In this document: piece by piece, positions 11,680 through 23,735 of the stretch | How the letters are laid out: every line of letters starts with the position of its first letter | Numbering within the stretch: position 1 is the stretch's first letter | Assembly (NCBI GenBank): GCA_009192285.1 | Contig: CM018607.1 | Coordinates: 496,001-560,000, forward strand | Origin: Morchella semilibera | Taxonomy: Eukaryota; Ascomycota; Pezizomycetes; Pezizales; Morchellaceae | Length of the DNA stretch: 64,000 nt | Direction: 5' to 3' | Made by a program: the position numbers and the translations under genes | Notes under the pieces: generated by a model | Seen by the model: only the letters and a program-made list of their open reading frames with translations | What the model was told of the DNA's origin: nothing | Databases searched by the model: none

Positions 11680-11866
11680 GATATATATCATCCTGTTAGG
11701 ATATATATCATCCTGTTAGGATATATATCATCCTGTTAGGATATGAATTGTCCTATCAGGATCAGTGTTTCTCGGGAGCATAGATATCCTAAAAGGACGA
11801 TATATATCCTAAAAGGATGATATATATCCTGACAGGATGATATATATCCTGATAGGACGATATATA
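11680..11866. repeat. Two inverted arrays of a 20-base palindromic unit
   Basis: The left array (11680-11762) has three near-identical units built around ATATATATCATCCTGTTAGG, plus a diverged fourth. After a spacer of about 20 bases, the right array (11783-11866) carries about four units of the same sequence in reverse complement. Each unit is itself palindromic (ATCCTGTTAGGAT), so the locus is a palindrome at two scales. Confidence 0.9.
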
Positions 11867-12119
11867 GGCCCAATCACCCCTAGCCGCGCCCAGCTGCCGC
11901 GCTCTGCCGAGCCATCATGAACTTTTTCAGCTTCACCACCCGATCATCACTAAACCACTATATGCATCACCGCATTTATCAATAGCACCTTCAAATCATC
12001 ACTTCTATCATTGGGCTTGCCAGAGTTGGGGAACACATTAACTACAAGAATTATTTGCACATGAATCTGAGCAAAACAGGTTGGAGTTTATCTACTAATT
12101 TTCTAATGATCTTGATAGT

Positions 12120-12325
12120 TGGCATTCATGATGGTGAAGATGAGATACTGATGGTAATAGTGATAGCGATGATGATGATGATGGTGGTGATATTGTTGAT
12201 GATGATGATGTTAGTGGTTTAGCTTGCTGCCCTGCCATGCTGCCGTGCTGCTGTGCTGCCGTCCCTACCGCCCTGCCGTCCCCGCCGCCCTACCGTCCCT
12301 GCCGTCCCCGCCGCTCTGCCGCTAT
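12120..12325. repeat. Simple repeats: (GAT)n followed by CCGCC/CCGTCC
   Basis: A GATGATGATG run at about 12150-12215 is followed by a CCCTGCCGTCCC-type imperfect repeat at 12225-12325. Frames across them are low-complexity artefacts. Confidence 0.7.
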
Positions 12326-12619
12326 GCCGCCTGCATGATAACTTATACACCCCTATATGATAACTTACCATACAGCGATGATAGAACGCCTCTAGATATC
12401 GGGGAGTGGAGATATGCCTATCCCAAAAACTCGTGAAAGTGCACGAGTTACGCAACTGGAGGTATAAAGCATCCTTGGTTTTAGGATACATTAGTATGGG
12501 AGATTTTCATCCTCTATAGTCAATAAGTTATCTTTTCGACTCGTGTACCACAGGGCTAACCAGGGAGGGTTACTGCATCCTACTATACTCCTGCACCACC
12601 TCCTCGATTCTCGGGGTTA

Positions 12620-13664
12620 TCATTTTCCACCGGCTATTCTTGAATCAATCTCGGGCCCATCTCTTGCGGATGGTTCAACTGTAGCTGCGGTATCCATAGG
12701 GTCCAAAAGGCTTCTTGCAGTAGACTCATGTTCCACCGTGATATCTTTATACTGCTTCAGTAAGCCAAAGTAATGCAAACAGATATCACAGGCCTTGGCC
12801 CGCTCCTGGGTAAGATGGGCCCCTTGGGATAGCTCGTTGTAACTCTTGGATACATCTGCCAACCGTAAAGTGATTGAAACCACTCTACCCACGCATCTCT
12901 CCGCAATCACCGTCATCGGTACTGTCTCCGCACAGTCTCCATCCCGGAATCTGTAGGTATCTTCAGCTGCAGCCCGTGGCAAAGGCTCACTAGAGATTGA
13001 CTCCCTCAACCTTTCTAACCTGTCATCCTGCCAATTCTTGTTGGTCCATCCAAGTTTGTTCTTGTAGTGCTTAGAGAGGGTGCACTTAGAGGTTCCACAA
13101 ACCAGGATGGGAAGCTGTTTACCCGCGTCGTCGGTGCCACTGCTATATCCGTACATGACGCATACCACTCTCACGTTTTGTTTGGCCTTCTTCCTACTAC
13201 CCAGTCTACAGAGGACTTCCAGTATTGCCGCCACTTCTAAAGCCCACTCATGCTCTATCCTTCCAGAAGCCTGTGCAGTAATCGACAACACGGCGGAAAT
13301 CGCGCAGTATATTGAAACAATCTTTAGCACAACCCCGTGGACCTTGATATCCACCAATCGAATCTCAGGAAACCTATTGCTACTAGACAGAGCATCAGTT
13401 ATCGTTGACCTCTATAAAGAGTGAAAGGGAACTAATTTGGTAGAGGTCAACATACAAGAAAGGGTCAATTATCGAATTCCAAACCACTTTCAGGTTAACA
13501 CGCTCCTTGTCGGTGATTTGTTCGTGGTCGTTGTATATGGTGGCATCTTCCAAGAATCTGTGAACTCCCTCCCTATCGTATCCCAAAACCTCACTTAGCG
13601 TAAAGGTCCGTCTTTGCGGAAGCCGGTACCTATATCGCTGTAGCGAGGAATAATTGGATGCCAT
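12620..13664 (-). CDS. Two-exon protein of unknown function (332 aa)
   Basis: My model joins exon 1 (13664-13456, starting MASNYSSLQ) to exon 2 (13409-12620) across a 46-base intron with GTATGT donor and AG acceptor in matching phase. The frame stays open for 999 bases. The first half is rich in basic residues; the centre has a hydrophobic helix-like stretch (VVLKIVSIYCAISAVLSI) followed by HEWALEVAAILEVL. A segment LPILVCGTSKCTL and a Trp-containing stretch follow. The spacing of the HE, GTSKC and W segments faintly recalls fungal OTT_1508-type deaminases, but the usual H-x-E and C-x-x-C signatures are not intact, so I do not assign that function. The ends of the intron contain an exact 11-base inverted repeat (GTTGACCTCTA/TAGAGGTCAAC). 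The start could be farther upstream. No neighbour suggests a role. Confidence 0.55.
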
Positions 13665-13832
13665 ATCTTTGTTGGGTAATAAATGGTAGACTCTGTTCTG
13701 AATATATATGTATATATGGTTGATTGTTTTGCAAAAGCAATGGTGATCGATCCAAAAGCTCATAGCAGGGAAACCCATTATATGTTCCACTAGTTCTCTA
13801 ATCCGAAACGCCAATGATAACGGATATTGCAC

Positions 13833-16800
13833 TATATGATACTGGTCACAAAAAGCGTGCCATCGTTCATGTCTTTCAGGCCTAGGGCGCCTTTCACCTC
13901 TGCAGATTGATCTGTCTCACATACGGTGACGAAACAACAGACAAATGGCGCGAAGTATCTAAGTCTATTGAGAATCGACTAAGTGCTTCAGTTTCTTCAT
14001 CTCAATTGTCAGTATAACTACAGACCTAATACATATGAAGTATAAATACATATAGCTATAGACCTAGGAATACGGTTTCAGAAGACGTGCGGGTAGGGTT
14101 AGGGTTATATGCATGGATGTAACCTACATACATGTATTTTCTAGAAGTGCGGTGATTTGTTGTTTTTGTAAGAAAGCTTACTACATTCTTCAAAACGTCT
14201 CATATAGTCTTGCCGGTCAACAGACGCGTGCTTGGCGCCACCACGGCCACCTGACCGACCCCCAACACTTGGCGGTATTTCTGCATGTCGAAAAAGCTTG
14301 GGTCATGATTAGCATCTCGCTTATGGAGATACACATGGCTGAGCATCTGCTTCTAATCGAATGGATTGGTCTAAATCTTAACCCACGCGAGAATGTTGAG
14401 CTCAGTGCCTACGAAACTTGCCAGTTCCGGAATTCGCGACCGGTCTGATGTTAGGAGCACCTTAGCCTCTGGTATCGGGAGGACTGGGATGTTGAGGCGT
14501 GTGCATCGTTCCACATGCACAATGGAGCCATAAATATGCGGCAATATTGGAACTGGAAGCGCGACATGACATATCACTCGATAAGACAAGATTAAATCTA
14601 CCCCCCCGCTAGGCTCGAATCATCGGGCCATAGATTTCCGGGACAAGCCACACACTTCGGGCCTGGCCAGCGCAGCATATCCATCCGGTCTGGTAAGAAT
14701 ATGGATCTCGTCGATTATTTCCAATCCTTCTATATACAGCTAACCACGGGGACGAGGCTATTTTGACCTAATATATAATAATGTTTGGGCAATGTTCTCG
14801 GTTTATGGACGTACTTGGACTGGAATGATTTCATTCGCTGCAGCGCCTACGCGGCGTCGATAAGATCGATAGATAAGATCTTTTGGCAAAAGCCAAGGCA
14901 GTATATGCTGACAGATAAGCACGCAATAGAGTGACCTGGCCAATCCCTGTTTTTCAAATTTTGAGTGCCAAGAATTAAATATTTGGACTCAGAGGTTGTC
15001 TAGGTCCGTTAGAACAGCCCAGTGATTTAGGGCCCATGTGGCAACAGGCCAGACAGCTAGGTGGTCAAAATTTAGGGGAAAGGTGGCGAGGAGTTCATGA
15101 TTTAGGAGCTTTCTTTTATTTCTTTTCTTTCCTTTTGACGAGGAAGATTTTACCCCGCCTCCTGAGAGCGGGAGGAAAGGTTTTGCCATAGCCTACGGGC
15201 TGCATGCATCAATCAATCACCCCTCTACTGCCGCCTCCGCCCAATGGTACTTCCTAAGGCTAGATTCTTTACTGGTGCTTTTATCTGATGATCGGTTGCT
15301 TTTTGAAGACTATATTGGTCATGTAGTAGCTAGGTTTTGTGATTATAGAAAAGCAAATTTACGTAAGTTGTCACACATATTTCTCCACATTCATCATATT
15401 ACAAGACCTGTGCTTTACATGTTAAAACGAATCAACGGCCGATCAAACTAATTTAAGAAATGTGAGTGATATTCTATGATTAACAAATCAGCATTCTCTT
15501 GGAGCAAGGTATCATAATCCATTACTAATGTCCCTAGGTTAAATTTTAATTATAACTGAGTGGGTGTTGAATAAAACTAAGGAATGGTTGTTTAGCCGGT
15601 ACAAAAGTTATGTTGTGGACTCGTGCCAACCCACGACGCACTTGACTGGACTTATTCCAAGAGCTCTCTCCCCCACGTTTTCCAAAAGAAATTATCAAGT
15701 ATTGCCTTACTCCGTCTTTTTTTTTTTTACATATATGAGTGGCGTGGAGTGAAGATGTGGCTGTGCAGTGAGCGCCAAGACCTAGAAGGCACGAGCCACC
15801 TAATCCCCACCTACGGCGGGTGGCCTTTAGGGACAAGCAGTGATAGCACACACCATCTCCTATAGTAGTATGGGTATGGGGACTGCCTGGAAACGAGATG
15901 TCGTTAAACTAAGCTTATCACTCGAGATAGCAGGGTAAGGGGCACTACTGTCTCGAGTGAGGTTAACTTAAGCTTGGTGCGCTCAGATCACCCTACGAGT
16001 CGGAATTAAGCTTTGCCAAGACGGTAGGGTTGGGCCGCTTGCCCACCTTCGTTACCACCCGTCATAAACATAATATTAACGATAAGTACAATATCGGTAC
16101 TGTAGGGAGGCTTCGCAGATGTGGGTATGGTGTAGAGCTCAAATTTTGCTTGTACTTTGTTTGTACTTCGACTTTCTCTACATAATTAGTCAATTTTTCA
16201 TCTCAAGCCAACTATCCGATTCGCTTATGTCGCCTGTATGTACACAAGTCGACCCCCGGCCCCCTCACTAACATCGTTCAACCTTTAATGCAGACTTCAT
16301 TTCGCATTACTTTGGGAACCTGCTTTTGCTGTATATACAAGTATGTACACCGCCGCAAAACATCTCTAGTAAAAGACTATCCCCCTGGCCCTGTCTCGAG
16401 AATGTGCCAGTACCCAGAATCTTAGAAAAATGTTGCCTTTATTATATTATGCGGATGAGACACGATTCTCGGCGCAGGTGCACACGGTGAACTATACGCC
16501 ACCAAAGTCTGCTAATTGACAAGTCGGCCTCCCCCACACCGCCGATGGCTGTTCTTTAAGCCACAGGTTTCCACAATTCCTGAATACGGGCGCGCGGGGG
16601 TGTTGGGTTCCTGTACACCACGCCAAATAGCACCAAATCCATCTTCTAATTATAATATGGTATTTTAAACTATTATTCCATATACAGTAACTAGACAAGT
16701 CATACTTTCGTAAAAGTTTAAAGAAATCCTTAGTCTCCTATTCAGCCCAAAATATGATATTCTCCTGACGGTGACTAAGGCCGTCTGATACGCCCTTAGT

Positions 16801-19557
16801 ACTAGTGTGGTAATCCACATAAGAACAGTTGTATTATTAAGCAACCACTAAGCATAATACCTAGGTGGCAAAGGACCAGGATTATCGGCTACCTGTCAAA
16901 TAGAGATGCATTTAGTCGGGAGGAGGAGGTCAGAGCCTCTCCTCCCATCATCATCAATACAAGTAACTATCTATCAACCTCTCGAGTTACTTCACTCAGC
17001 ATCAGTTCCGGAAGGCTTTGACCTATCCAGCGTGTGTCTAGGGGTCCCCCAAGGGGATTTCTTTCTCAAAATCTGGCTACTCAACAACTGCGGGGGGCGA
17101 GTTCAAATTACTGGGGCCATGAAGGTTACACCTTTGACTTTATGGGTTCAAGTCTTAAAGTACGCCTACTGTGTGTGAGCAACACTAGTTCCGGAACCTA
17201 CTTATTGCACCAATAAAGAACCCACAGATATATCCTTCTACATTTTGCGGTAACCAACCTACCAGGTTAGCTGCGATTAATTGTATCGGATTCGTGGGTT
17301 GCGTAGCTAATGAATCGGACGGAATAGCTTCGAGGAGCCAGGTCTTGGTGCCAAGACAACTAGGGCTAGTCAACGTCCGCATGAGCTCTCGTATTCCGAC
17401 GTCAACATTATTAACATGATGCAATGGCCATCAAGCATACGTATACAATTTCCTTTATCTTCTACACCATTCCTTTCACTTGCATCTAGGCAGGGCATGG
17501 TCTCTAACCGGCTCGAATACTACCTTGCTTACCAGGTTACATAATACGGAGGCCGATGCCGAGACTTCAGGATTGATTTGTAGCCGTTAATTATAACGTT
17601 GATCATCAGTTTCACCATATGCATATTTATGTACTTCTTCAGTGCTCCGGGTTTCGTAGCGGAGAGTTCCGGGACTGGGGCTCGCCTTGTACGTTGTCGA
17701 CCCGTTAATGTTCGATCAGTTTCGTAAATTATAAAGCCACGCGGTATATTCTCGGGAGTCATAACCATGTTTGGCGATTTTCTGGAGCTCCCCAGCCTTA
17801 TCCAAGGGGGTATTCCCCGTTAACCTCGCCTCCACCGTGGTGGTGCAGAGCTTTAGGGGTTGATACGGTGCTACATATACATGGTGTACCACGGGCGAAA
17901 TCTCTCCTCCTCCGGGAGGACCTGCCCTCAGTATCCAAGAATTGGTTTGAATACGTCTTGCAGCCACGTGGTAGCGGTATCTTGATTTTTACAAGGTCAA
18001 CCGCTTCTCTTCTCTCCAGGCTGACATCACGCGAGTTAGCGCAAGTGAGAGAGACCACTGCATCGGTCAACAAATAAATCGGGCAACACACACACCCCAG
18101 CTTAACTCCTCGCCATGTCAGGAGGGCTCAAATTACCCCGAGGGCTGTTAGGTGAGGTTTAAGGCGTGAAATATTGCATGAGTGGAATCCGGAATCCTAC
18201 GTCCCGATCAACTTCAAGTGCTTTTTGGTTCAGGGTAGTGTATACAAGATATGTTTTCTGGTTGCAGTCTAAAACACGTGGCTTTGGAGTGTTCTTCTGC
18301 AGGTCTTGCCCCACAAGGCTTCGAGAATATTTAAGGTACCAGGTTAATTAAGCAAAGACACCGCCCTGGGTTAGTAGGAATATCCGCCTACCAATAAGAA
18401 AGATGCCGAAATTTAGCCGCTAGGGTGGGACAGCGCGGCTAGCTCAAGATCTTATAATAAGATATCCCGCTGACGCCTTACTGCAGGACCCCGAGCAGCA
18501 GATATCCCAGGAACAGGCAACGCAGGGAGAAAAAAAGATTTTTTTCGGTCACTGCCAACCGGGTCTATATCTACTTGCGGCCAGTTCATCTCATACTACA
18601 TGCAGTTTTCGGCGCTTTACTTTTTTGTCCACCTCTTACGGGGGGGGACTCTAGACCCTGTTGACCATACAATGTAGCAACTCCTGCCACCCCAAAGTGA
18701 CCAGCTCTTTTGATAGGATGTTTCCCGGTGGTTTTATCTAGGGGCTACTTCAGCTCGGCTCAATTGATGCATGCTTATGTTCCTCAATATTCACAGTCGG
18801 CTACAATTGCTACGAACACTGTAGGCCTTGGCATAAACATGATGGGAGTGAAACGTATCTTCTGAGATGTAGTGGACGCAATTACTTCGGCGAAATAGGC
18901 CCTCAGCCTTGGATTTAAATCACTGCAGCTGGCTGGACGGGGCCGAGAATTAATACCAGTATGCACTCAGCGGATCCGGGGCTGTCAGAGTAGGATCGTA
19001 CCAGGGTACGTGCGGTTAGCATATTGACATGTGATTATTGGTGTGTACCCCAAGAGCCGCAGTCTGCGCACTAACCAAGGCGCAGATGGTGGCTGTGCAA
19101 TACCTTGGGCTGCTGGGTCTGTGTAACCTGGGGTCCTAAATCTTTATTGACGGATTGCAGGCAAAACTTGGCTTGGCTGTCTCTCTTTTGGCTTGTTCCG
19201 CCAACACCCAGTGTCCGTCAACACACCACAGTGAACGACAGTACTCTACTAAACCAGACAGCGCGTCCCGCACCAGCCAGAGACCCATGAGAGATGCCTA
19301 ACATGAGCTTAAACCGCCGTATTCCTGAAAACGGAGTTGATAGCCGCTACGGGTGGGTGGTGAACTTATTGGGTGGTTCGGTTCGCGTTTGAGTATGTGC
19401 TCCAGAAAGACCAAGTCTTTCTCTTGCACCCACAACCGTGCCATACCGGCCGGGTCCCGAAATATATCTAGGCTAAATCCTCGAGGTCAGCCAGCAATCT
19501 CGGCCTGAAGTGCGACCTTTTTTTCCCACCTGTATACAACTGCGACGGGGAGCGAAA
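13833..19557. other. 5.7-kb stretch without a supported gene
   Basis: The tract holds a TTAGGG-type run at 14091-14108, TACATGTA at 14129, a copy of the CCAAGAA...GACTCAGA repeat near 14970, and a small foldback around CACTCGAGA at 15902-15980. The minus strand at 17529-18091 has several short frames, one with an ankyrin-like phrase (GNTPLDKAGELQ), but frames overlap and no gene can be built. Nothing else is convincing. Confidence 0.4.
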
Positions 19558-20107
19558 ATGGGTATCTCGCTTACAGCTCTCTCCAGCAGCGACATAATCG
19601 CCATTGTCATTGGGGTCGTAAACATACTTGTCGGCGTATTTGGGACCATCCAGGTCTGGAGATGCTACAGGAGACGAAGAGCCTACTTTCGGGGAAGGGC
19701 CCATAAGAGACACAAGGTACGCTATAATAGACTCTAGCCTGTTCCTTGGACACCCAAGCTTCCGGAACCCCGCCTGGGAGACAGGAATATAAGCTTTGCC
19801 CGGCCAGCGTTCCTGTTCAGCGGTGCTAATCCATATATGTTGTGCTTGTGGCTAGGTATCAAGGAGAAGGCGCCGACGTAAACCACAAGCCACAGGGGAT
19901 GTGCCCCAGACAGCCCCACAGCCGCTCCTCGACGACGATAGGACACCGCACCGTTGCCGTCACCAGTTAGGGGATCCGGATACAGCATTCAATTGTTGTT
20001 GCGACCAGACAGACACCCCCCCAAGCACACACGACCCACCACCACCGCCATATCCCCCTATCCGCCCCCAAATACCGCCAGCAGCAAAACTGAAGCCCGG
20101 GGCGTAG
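19558..20107 (+). CDS. Small single-pass membrane protein, SD-TM family member 1 (136 aa)
   Basis: Exon 1 (19558-19716) encodes MGISLTALSSSDIIAIVIG, a membrane segment of about 22 residues (roughly 11-33), and then a strongly basic run (CYRRRRAYFRGRAHKRHK). A GTACGC donor in phase 0 and a TAG acceptor join it to exon 2 (19856-20107). Exon 2 starts VSRRRRRRKPQATGD and ends in a Pro-rich tail with PPPPPYPP and RPQIPPAAKLKPGA. A single helix followed by a basic flank predicts N-out/C-in topology, with the tail in the cytoplasm. The tail has PPPY, a WW-domain ligand type. Three further loci (38610-39262, 46558-46883, 55815-56203) share the Ser-Asp/membrane/basic plan and the phase-0 intron. No family name is known to me. 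The function is unknown. Confidence 0.65.
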
Positions 20108-22046
20108 CACGGTGCACGCTTGGTTGTGTGTCGATTCGAGGGCGACATTCGCCCGTAGCCCACCTTTTTTAGTTCTTTCTTAATTATATAGACATTGTAT
20201 CGCCATCTTTGTTGTAGCATTTTCCCCCCGGCCGGCCTTTACTGTCGATGTTAGTGTTGTGACTTGGTTCGACCTACTGGTCCCTCCTCTAGCTTCGGGG
20301 TGATTTCCTTTGTAATGTTAGATTTCTCTCACTGTCAATGTTAGTGTTGCAACCCCTAGTCTCTCCTCTTCAGGATGTATTTGATGCGACTATCAAGTGT
20401 CCTGGACCTAATTTACATAACCTTGCCCCGTTCCCACACAAACCTGGTCCTCTACCGTCTAAGCTATCTTGCTTTTAGCCAGAGTTGGACCCGGGTCTCC
20501 CATGCCACCTACAGTCCAGCTGAACCCGTGAGAAGCCTTACCCCAGTGTCATGATCTTACGGGACTTGCGAGCCGCCATACCCCGCCCCGGGGGTTGTCT
20601 GCATGTATGTAGGAGTAACAACATCGATATCTAACTGGATCATGTAAAATCACTCGGCCTAGCTGTGGAACAAACGATTTTTTGAGTAACAGATAGTGGG
20701 GGGGTATATGGAGTAGACTTCGTTGCTACCCAACATTAGGTACAGAGGATGTGTCTAACATGGGCATATAAGACAGCCACCACAATAGAATGGTTGACTG
20801 TGCTCGGAGGCAACACACGTTACAACAACCATGTTCTACGTACCCAGGGGGGTGGGGGTTAGATGGAGGCCGCCCCGTTCGGGTTTAGGGTTGCTGCGTT
20901 AGGCAACTTAGTCAGCAGGCGGACGACGAGTGATATCCATGATCCAGTAATAATAGTTAAGTATCTCTTGTACAACCTTGGACCAACTACTAGTACAGAA
21001 ACCCAAGCCCATGGCCATTTGATTGGCCAACAAGCCCGGTCTCCATACAGCAGTACACCCGTGCAGTATAACGGGCCTGGAAATGCAAGTCCCTTTCTAG
21101 CCCAGCTGTCCCGATTACATAAGCAAGCAACAGACGAGTGATCTGTCGTGAAGCACAGCCGCTTCATAGAACATTGCAACTGGGTTGGGCGATAAGGTCC
21201 TTTACGTATAACGCTACAGCGCTAAACACCGACCAGGGCCGGGCAGAACGGATATCGCGCCGCCCAACCAACCAACCAAGCCCCGGGGTGGGGGGTGGTT
21301 CAAAAGCTCCCTATGTAGCGCCCACCAGCGCTGGTGCCAACACCCGGGCCACCCCCTGTCTGTGCTGCCCAGGCCCGATTAAAACAAAAACCACGACCAC
21401 GACCCGGCCCCACGTGCGCTTCCGCCCCCACGGGGCGTTTGTAGGTAGCGTGGGGGGCCATGTCGGCCCAATGTCCGTTGAACAGGTAGGGGTGGTTCGC
21501 GCTTCGCCACATCACAGCGCGTTTTATTGGACAGCCCTGTGTGCGGCTGAGCGCAGCTGGGGGGGATATAAACCCCCTCCCCCCTCCCTCCCGTGGGATT
21601 ATGGGTTTTTTTCCGTCTTTGATTACAGCAGTGGATCTTTTGCACAGGAGGTGTGGCGTTAGCGCAGCTAGGCTCGGGGGTGGTGGAGGGGGGGGCGGGG
21701 TACGTACGGCGGGGATGGACTGGTCTCGTATAAGGGTGACGGTGGGCGAGTGCGTTGGGGGGGGGATCTACGGATGTGGGGTGTGTCGGGTGGGGGGGGG
21801 GTTGCTCATATCGACGTTGTGGCTGCAGGGGGGATAGGTTGCGGGTATTAGGCGGTAAGATGGGCGATGGGTTGGGGTATGAGCGAAGAAGGGGTATGGG
21901 GGGGGGATTGCTTATCGGTTTTGACGATGTGGGACGGGGATTGGGGGGGGGGGTAGGATTGGGGGGGGGTAGTTGCCGACCGGTGTGGTATTTCGGGTAG
22001 TGCGCTGGGGGTGCACCGGGGGTGCCCTGGAGGGAGGGGGGTGTTA
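20108..22046. other. Non-coding stretch with a direct repeat and a G-rich tract
   Basis: ACTGTCGATGTTAGTGTTG at about 20240 recurs as ACTGTCAATGTTAGTGTTG at about 20333. From 21670 to 21985 the plus strand is dominated by runs of 4-10 G. Open frames in both tracts are composition artefacts. Confidence 0.45.
21670..21985 (+). repeat. G-run tract with G-quadruplex potential
   Basis: More than ten runs of four or more G occur on the plus strand within about 315 bases, many separated by only 1-7 bases. This fulfils the usual G-quadruplex sequence pattern several times over. Confidence 0.75.
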
Positions 22047-22589
22047 TTAGAATACTACAGCGCCGACTGAGGCTACTACACCGGAGCCGAAGGCGGGTGG
22101 GGGGGGGGGTTTGCGATGCGCTACGTACAACGGAAGAGGAGGACGCCCCAACACCCTACACGGGGCAACCACAATCCAACAGCAGGACCCGGGCCTTGCT
22201 GTCGGGCTGCTCTCTGTCAACACGTCCACTTCGACCACTAGCTCCGTGTCCCGCGCAAACACTGCCCATTCCCTATTGCTAGCTAGATAGAGCCCTAGCC
22301 CTGCGGTGCTTATGTACACATGTAGACTAACTTTGTAGACCGACGTGGGGCGGACAGGGAACAGGTTGTGTTTTTCTGCCACTACCGCGCACCCGCTCGC
22401 CGGCCGGGCTTGGTACTCCGACGGCTGTAAAGTGTGCCGTGACAGGGCAAGGTGTACAAAATCAAACCGTGAAGAGCTGCCCGCCCCCCCCCCCCCGGGG
22501 ACCAGCTGAGTAGTAAGTGAGGCTGTAGAAACTGTCTTACCAGTCCGGGGATCACAGGCTATCACTCGCCTGCCATCACACAGCGTCAT
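22047..22589 (-). CDS. Possible hypothetical protein (up to 180 aa)
   Basis: The frame has an ATG start at 22589. A middle stretch looks protein-like, with alternating hydrophobic segments (SVYKVSLHVYISTAGLGLYL and AVFARDTELVVEVDVL). A strong GTAAGA donor follows RTG near residue 17 and a TACTACTCAG-type acceptor lies about 35 bases later, so the first part may contain a small intron. The C-terminal third is proline-rich and sits over G-rich DNA, so the true end may be earlier. I recognise no domain. Confidence 0.3.
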   Translation of the reverse strand: MTLCDGRRVIACDPRTGKTVSTASLTTQLVPGGGGAGSSSRFDFVHLALSRHTLQPSEYQARPASGCAVVAEKHNLFPVRPTSVYKVSLHVYISTAGLGLYLASNREWAVFARDTELVVEVDVLTESSPTARPGSCCWIVVAPCRVLGRPPLPLYVAHRKPPPPPAFGSGVVASVGAVVF

Positions 22590-23735
22590 GAGATATCACT
22601 CGTGCAGGAACACCGAAAAAAGCTGCTTTGTGCAACCATTGTGTAAATACCACCACCAGAGGACACAGTATGTTCCATTATTATCTATTAGTGTAGAAGA
22701 CATGTACATAGCCATGTAATCAGTCAACCAACCGCCCAGCCCCCCTACACCGAGATTTCAAAAGATATGGAGGCCTAGGGGTTATAATATGCTGCTGGTG
22801 ACGTTGAGATGCGCTGGATGGTTATGATACATGTTCCGTACGGCTCTCCTACGGGCTCATTGGTTCCTTTATGTTTAATCTAGGACTCAATACAAGACAG
22901 ACATACCATGCAGGCTTCATATAACCGTCCATAACTCCCATGCGATCAAGAACCCCGAGTGATATCCCATGACCCACCCACCCCACACCCCCGACCGCCG
23001 CGCCAAACGGGCCGCACCAGAGCTGGCTATGCACGGGCCAGACGCCAATCAATCAGGGGCTGCGTGGTTGTTCCCGCCTCGCAGAAGAGTAAGAGATGTC
23101 ACTCCCAGCAGTATAGTATAGTAGCATCTCGAGCAGCAGCGGCAGCACCGCGGTGGTGGCATCACTGTAGCGTTCTACTAGGGCCTAGGCTGGGAGGGAA
23201 GGGAGGGCTGTCTGGGCCTATAGTAGTGGGATCCGGGTCGATCCGATCCCTGAAGAGAGGCTTTGGGCGGGGTGGGGGGGGGGGTCGGCTTCCGTCAGGA
23301 CTAAGGCCCAATGCGAGTGTAGAGGAGTCTTGATTGGGCATGCTTCCGGGCTCTTGAAGCCAGGGCATAGGGCAGCAACGCATCAATAACTTTGTAAGCT
23401 TAAGGCTTCAGGTTTGCAATACTAGGCGGCCCTACGATGCCGTACTTGTAACATGTCAATAGTACCACCATACTATAGCCACAGCAAATACTCCCCCAAT
23501 GTTTTCGCAGCCGCCTCCAATTGTGCCTTGTTATGACCGAGCAGATGCCCTGGTGGATGCCACCACGCGGGGCCGAGGGGTGGAGGTGCCACTGTGGCAC
23601 CCCTGTGTTGGCCATGGTGATATAACGTCCGATACATACGAGATTTATCTTTTGGGCCCAAGTCATGTAGATGTATATAGTGGTAATGATCGCTCCGTAG
23701 GGTTATCTATAACATCCTTCCCTCAGTCGTACCTA
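22590..23735. other. Non-coding stretch
   Basis: No gene is supported. A G-run near 23275 and several short frames on both strands are present. Confidence 0.35.

Noticed and set aside
11680-11866. CRISPR-like array
   Set aside because: The repeats are contiguous without unique spacers, they reverse orientation, and the genome is eukaryotic.
17529-18091. Ankyrin-like phrase GNTPLDKAGELQ and a neighbouring ATG frame
   Set aside because: The frames overlap each other, there is only one partial repeat, and no exon chain could be built.
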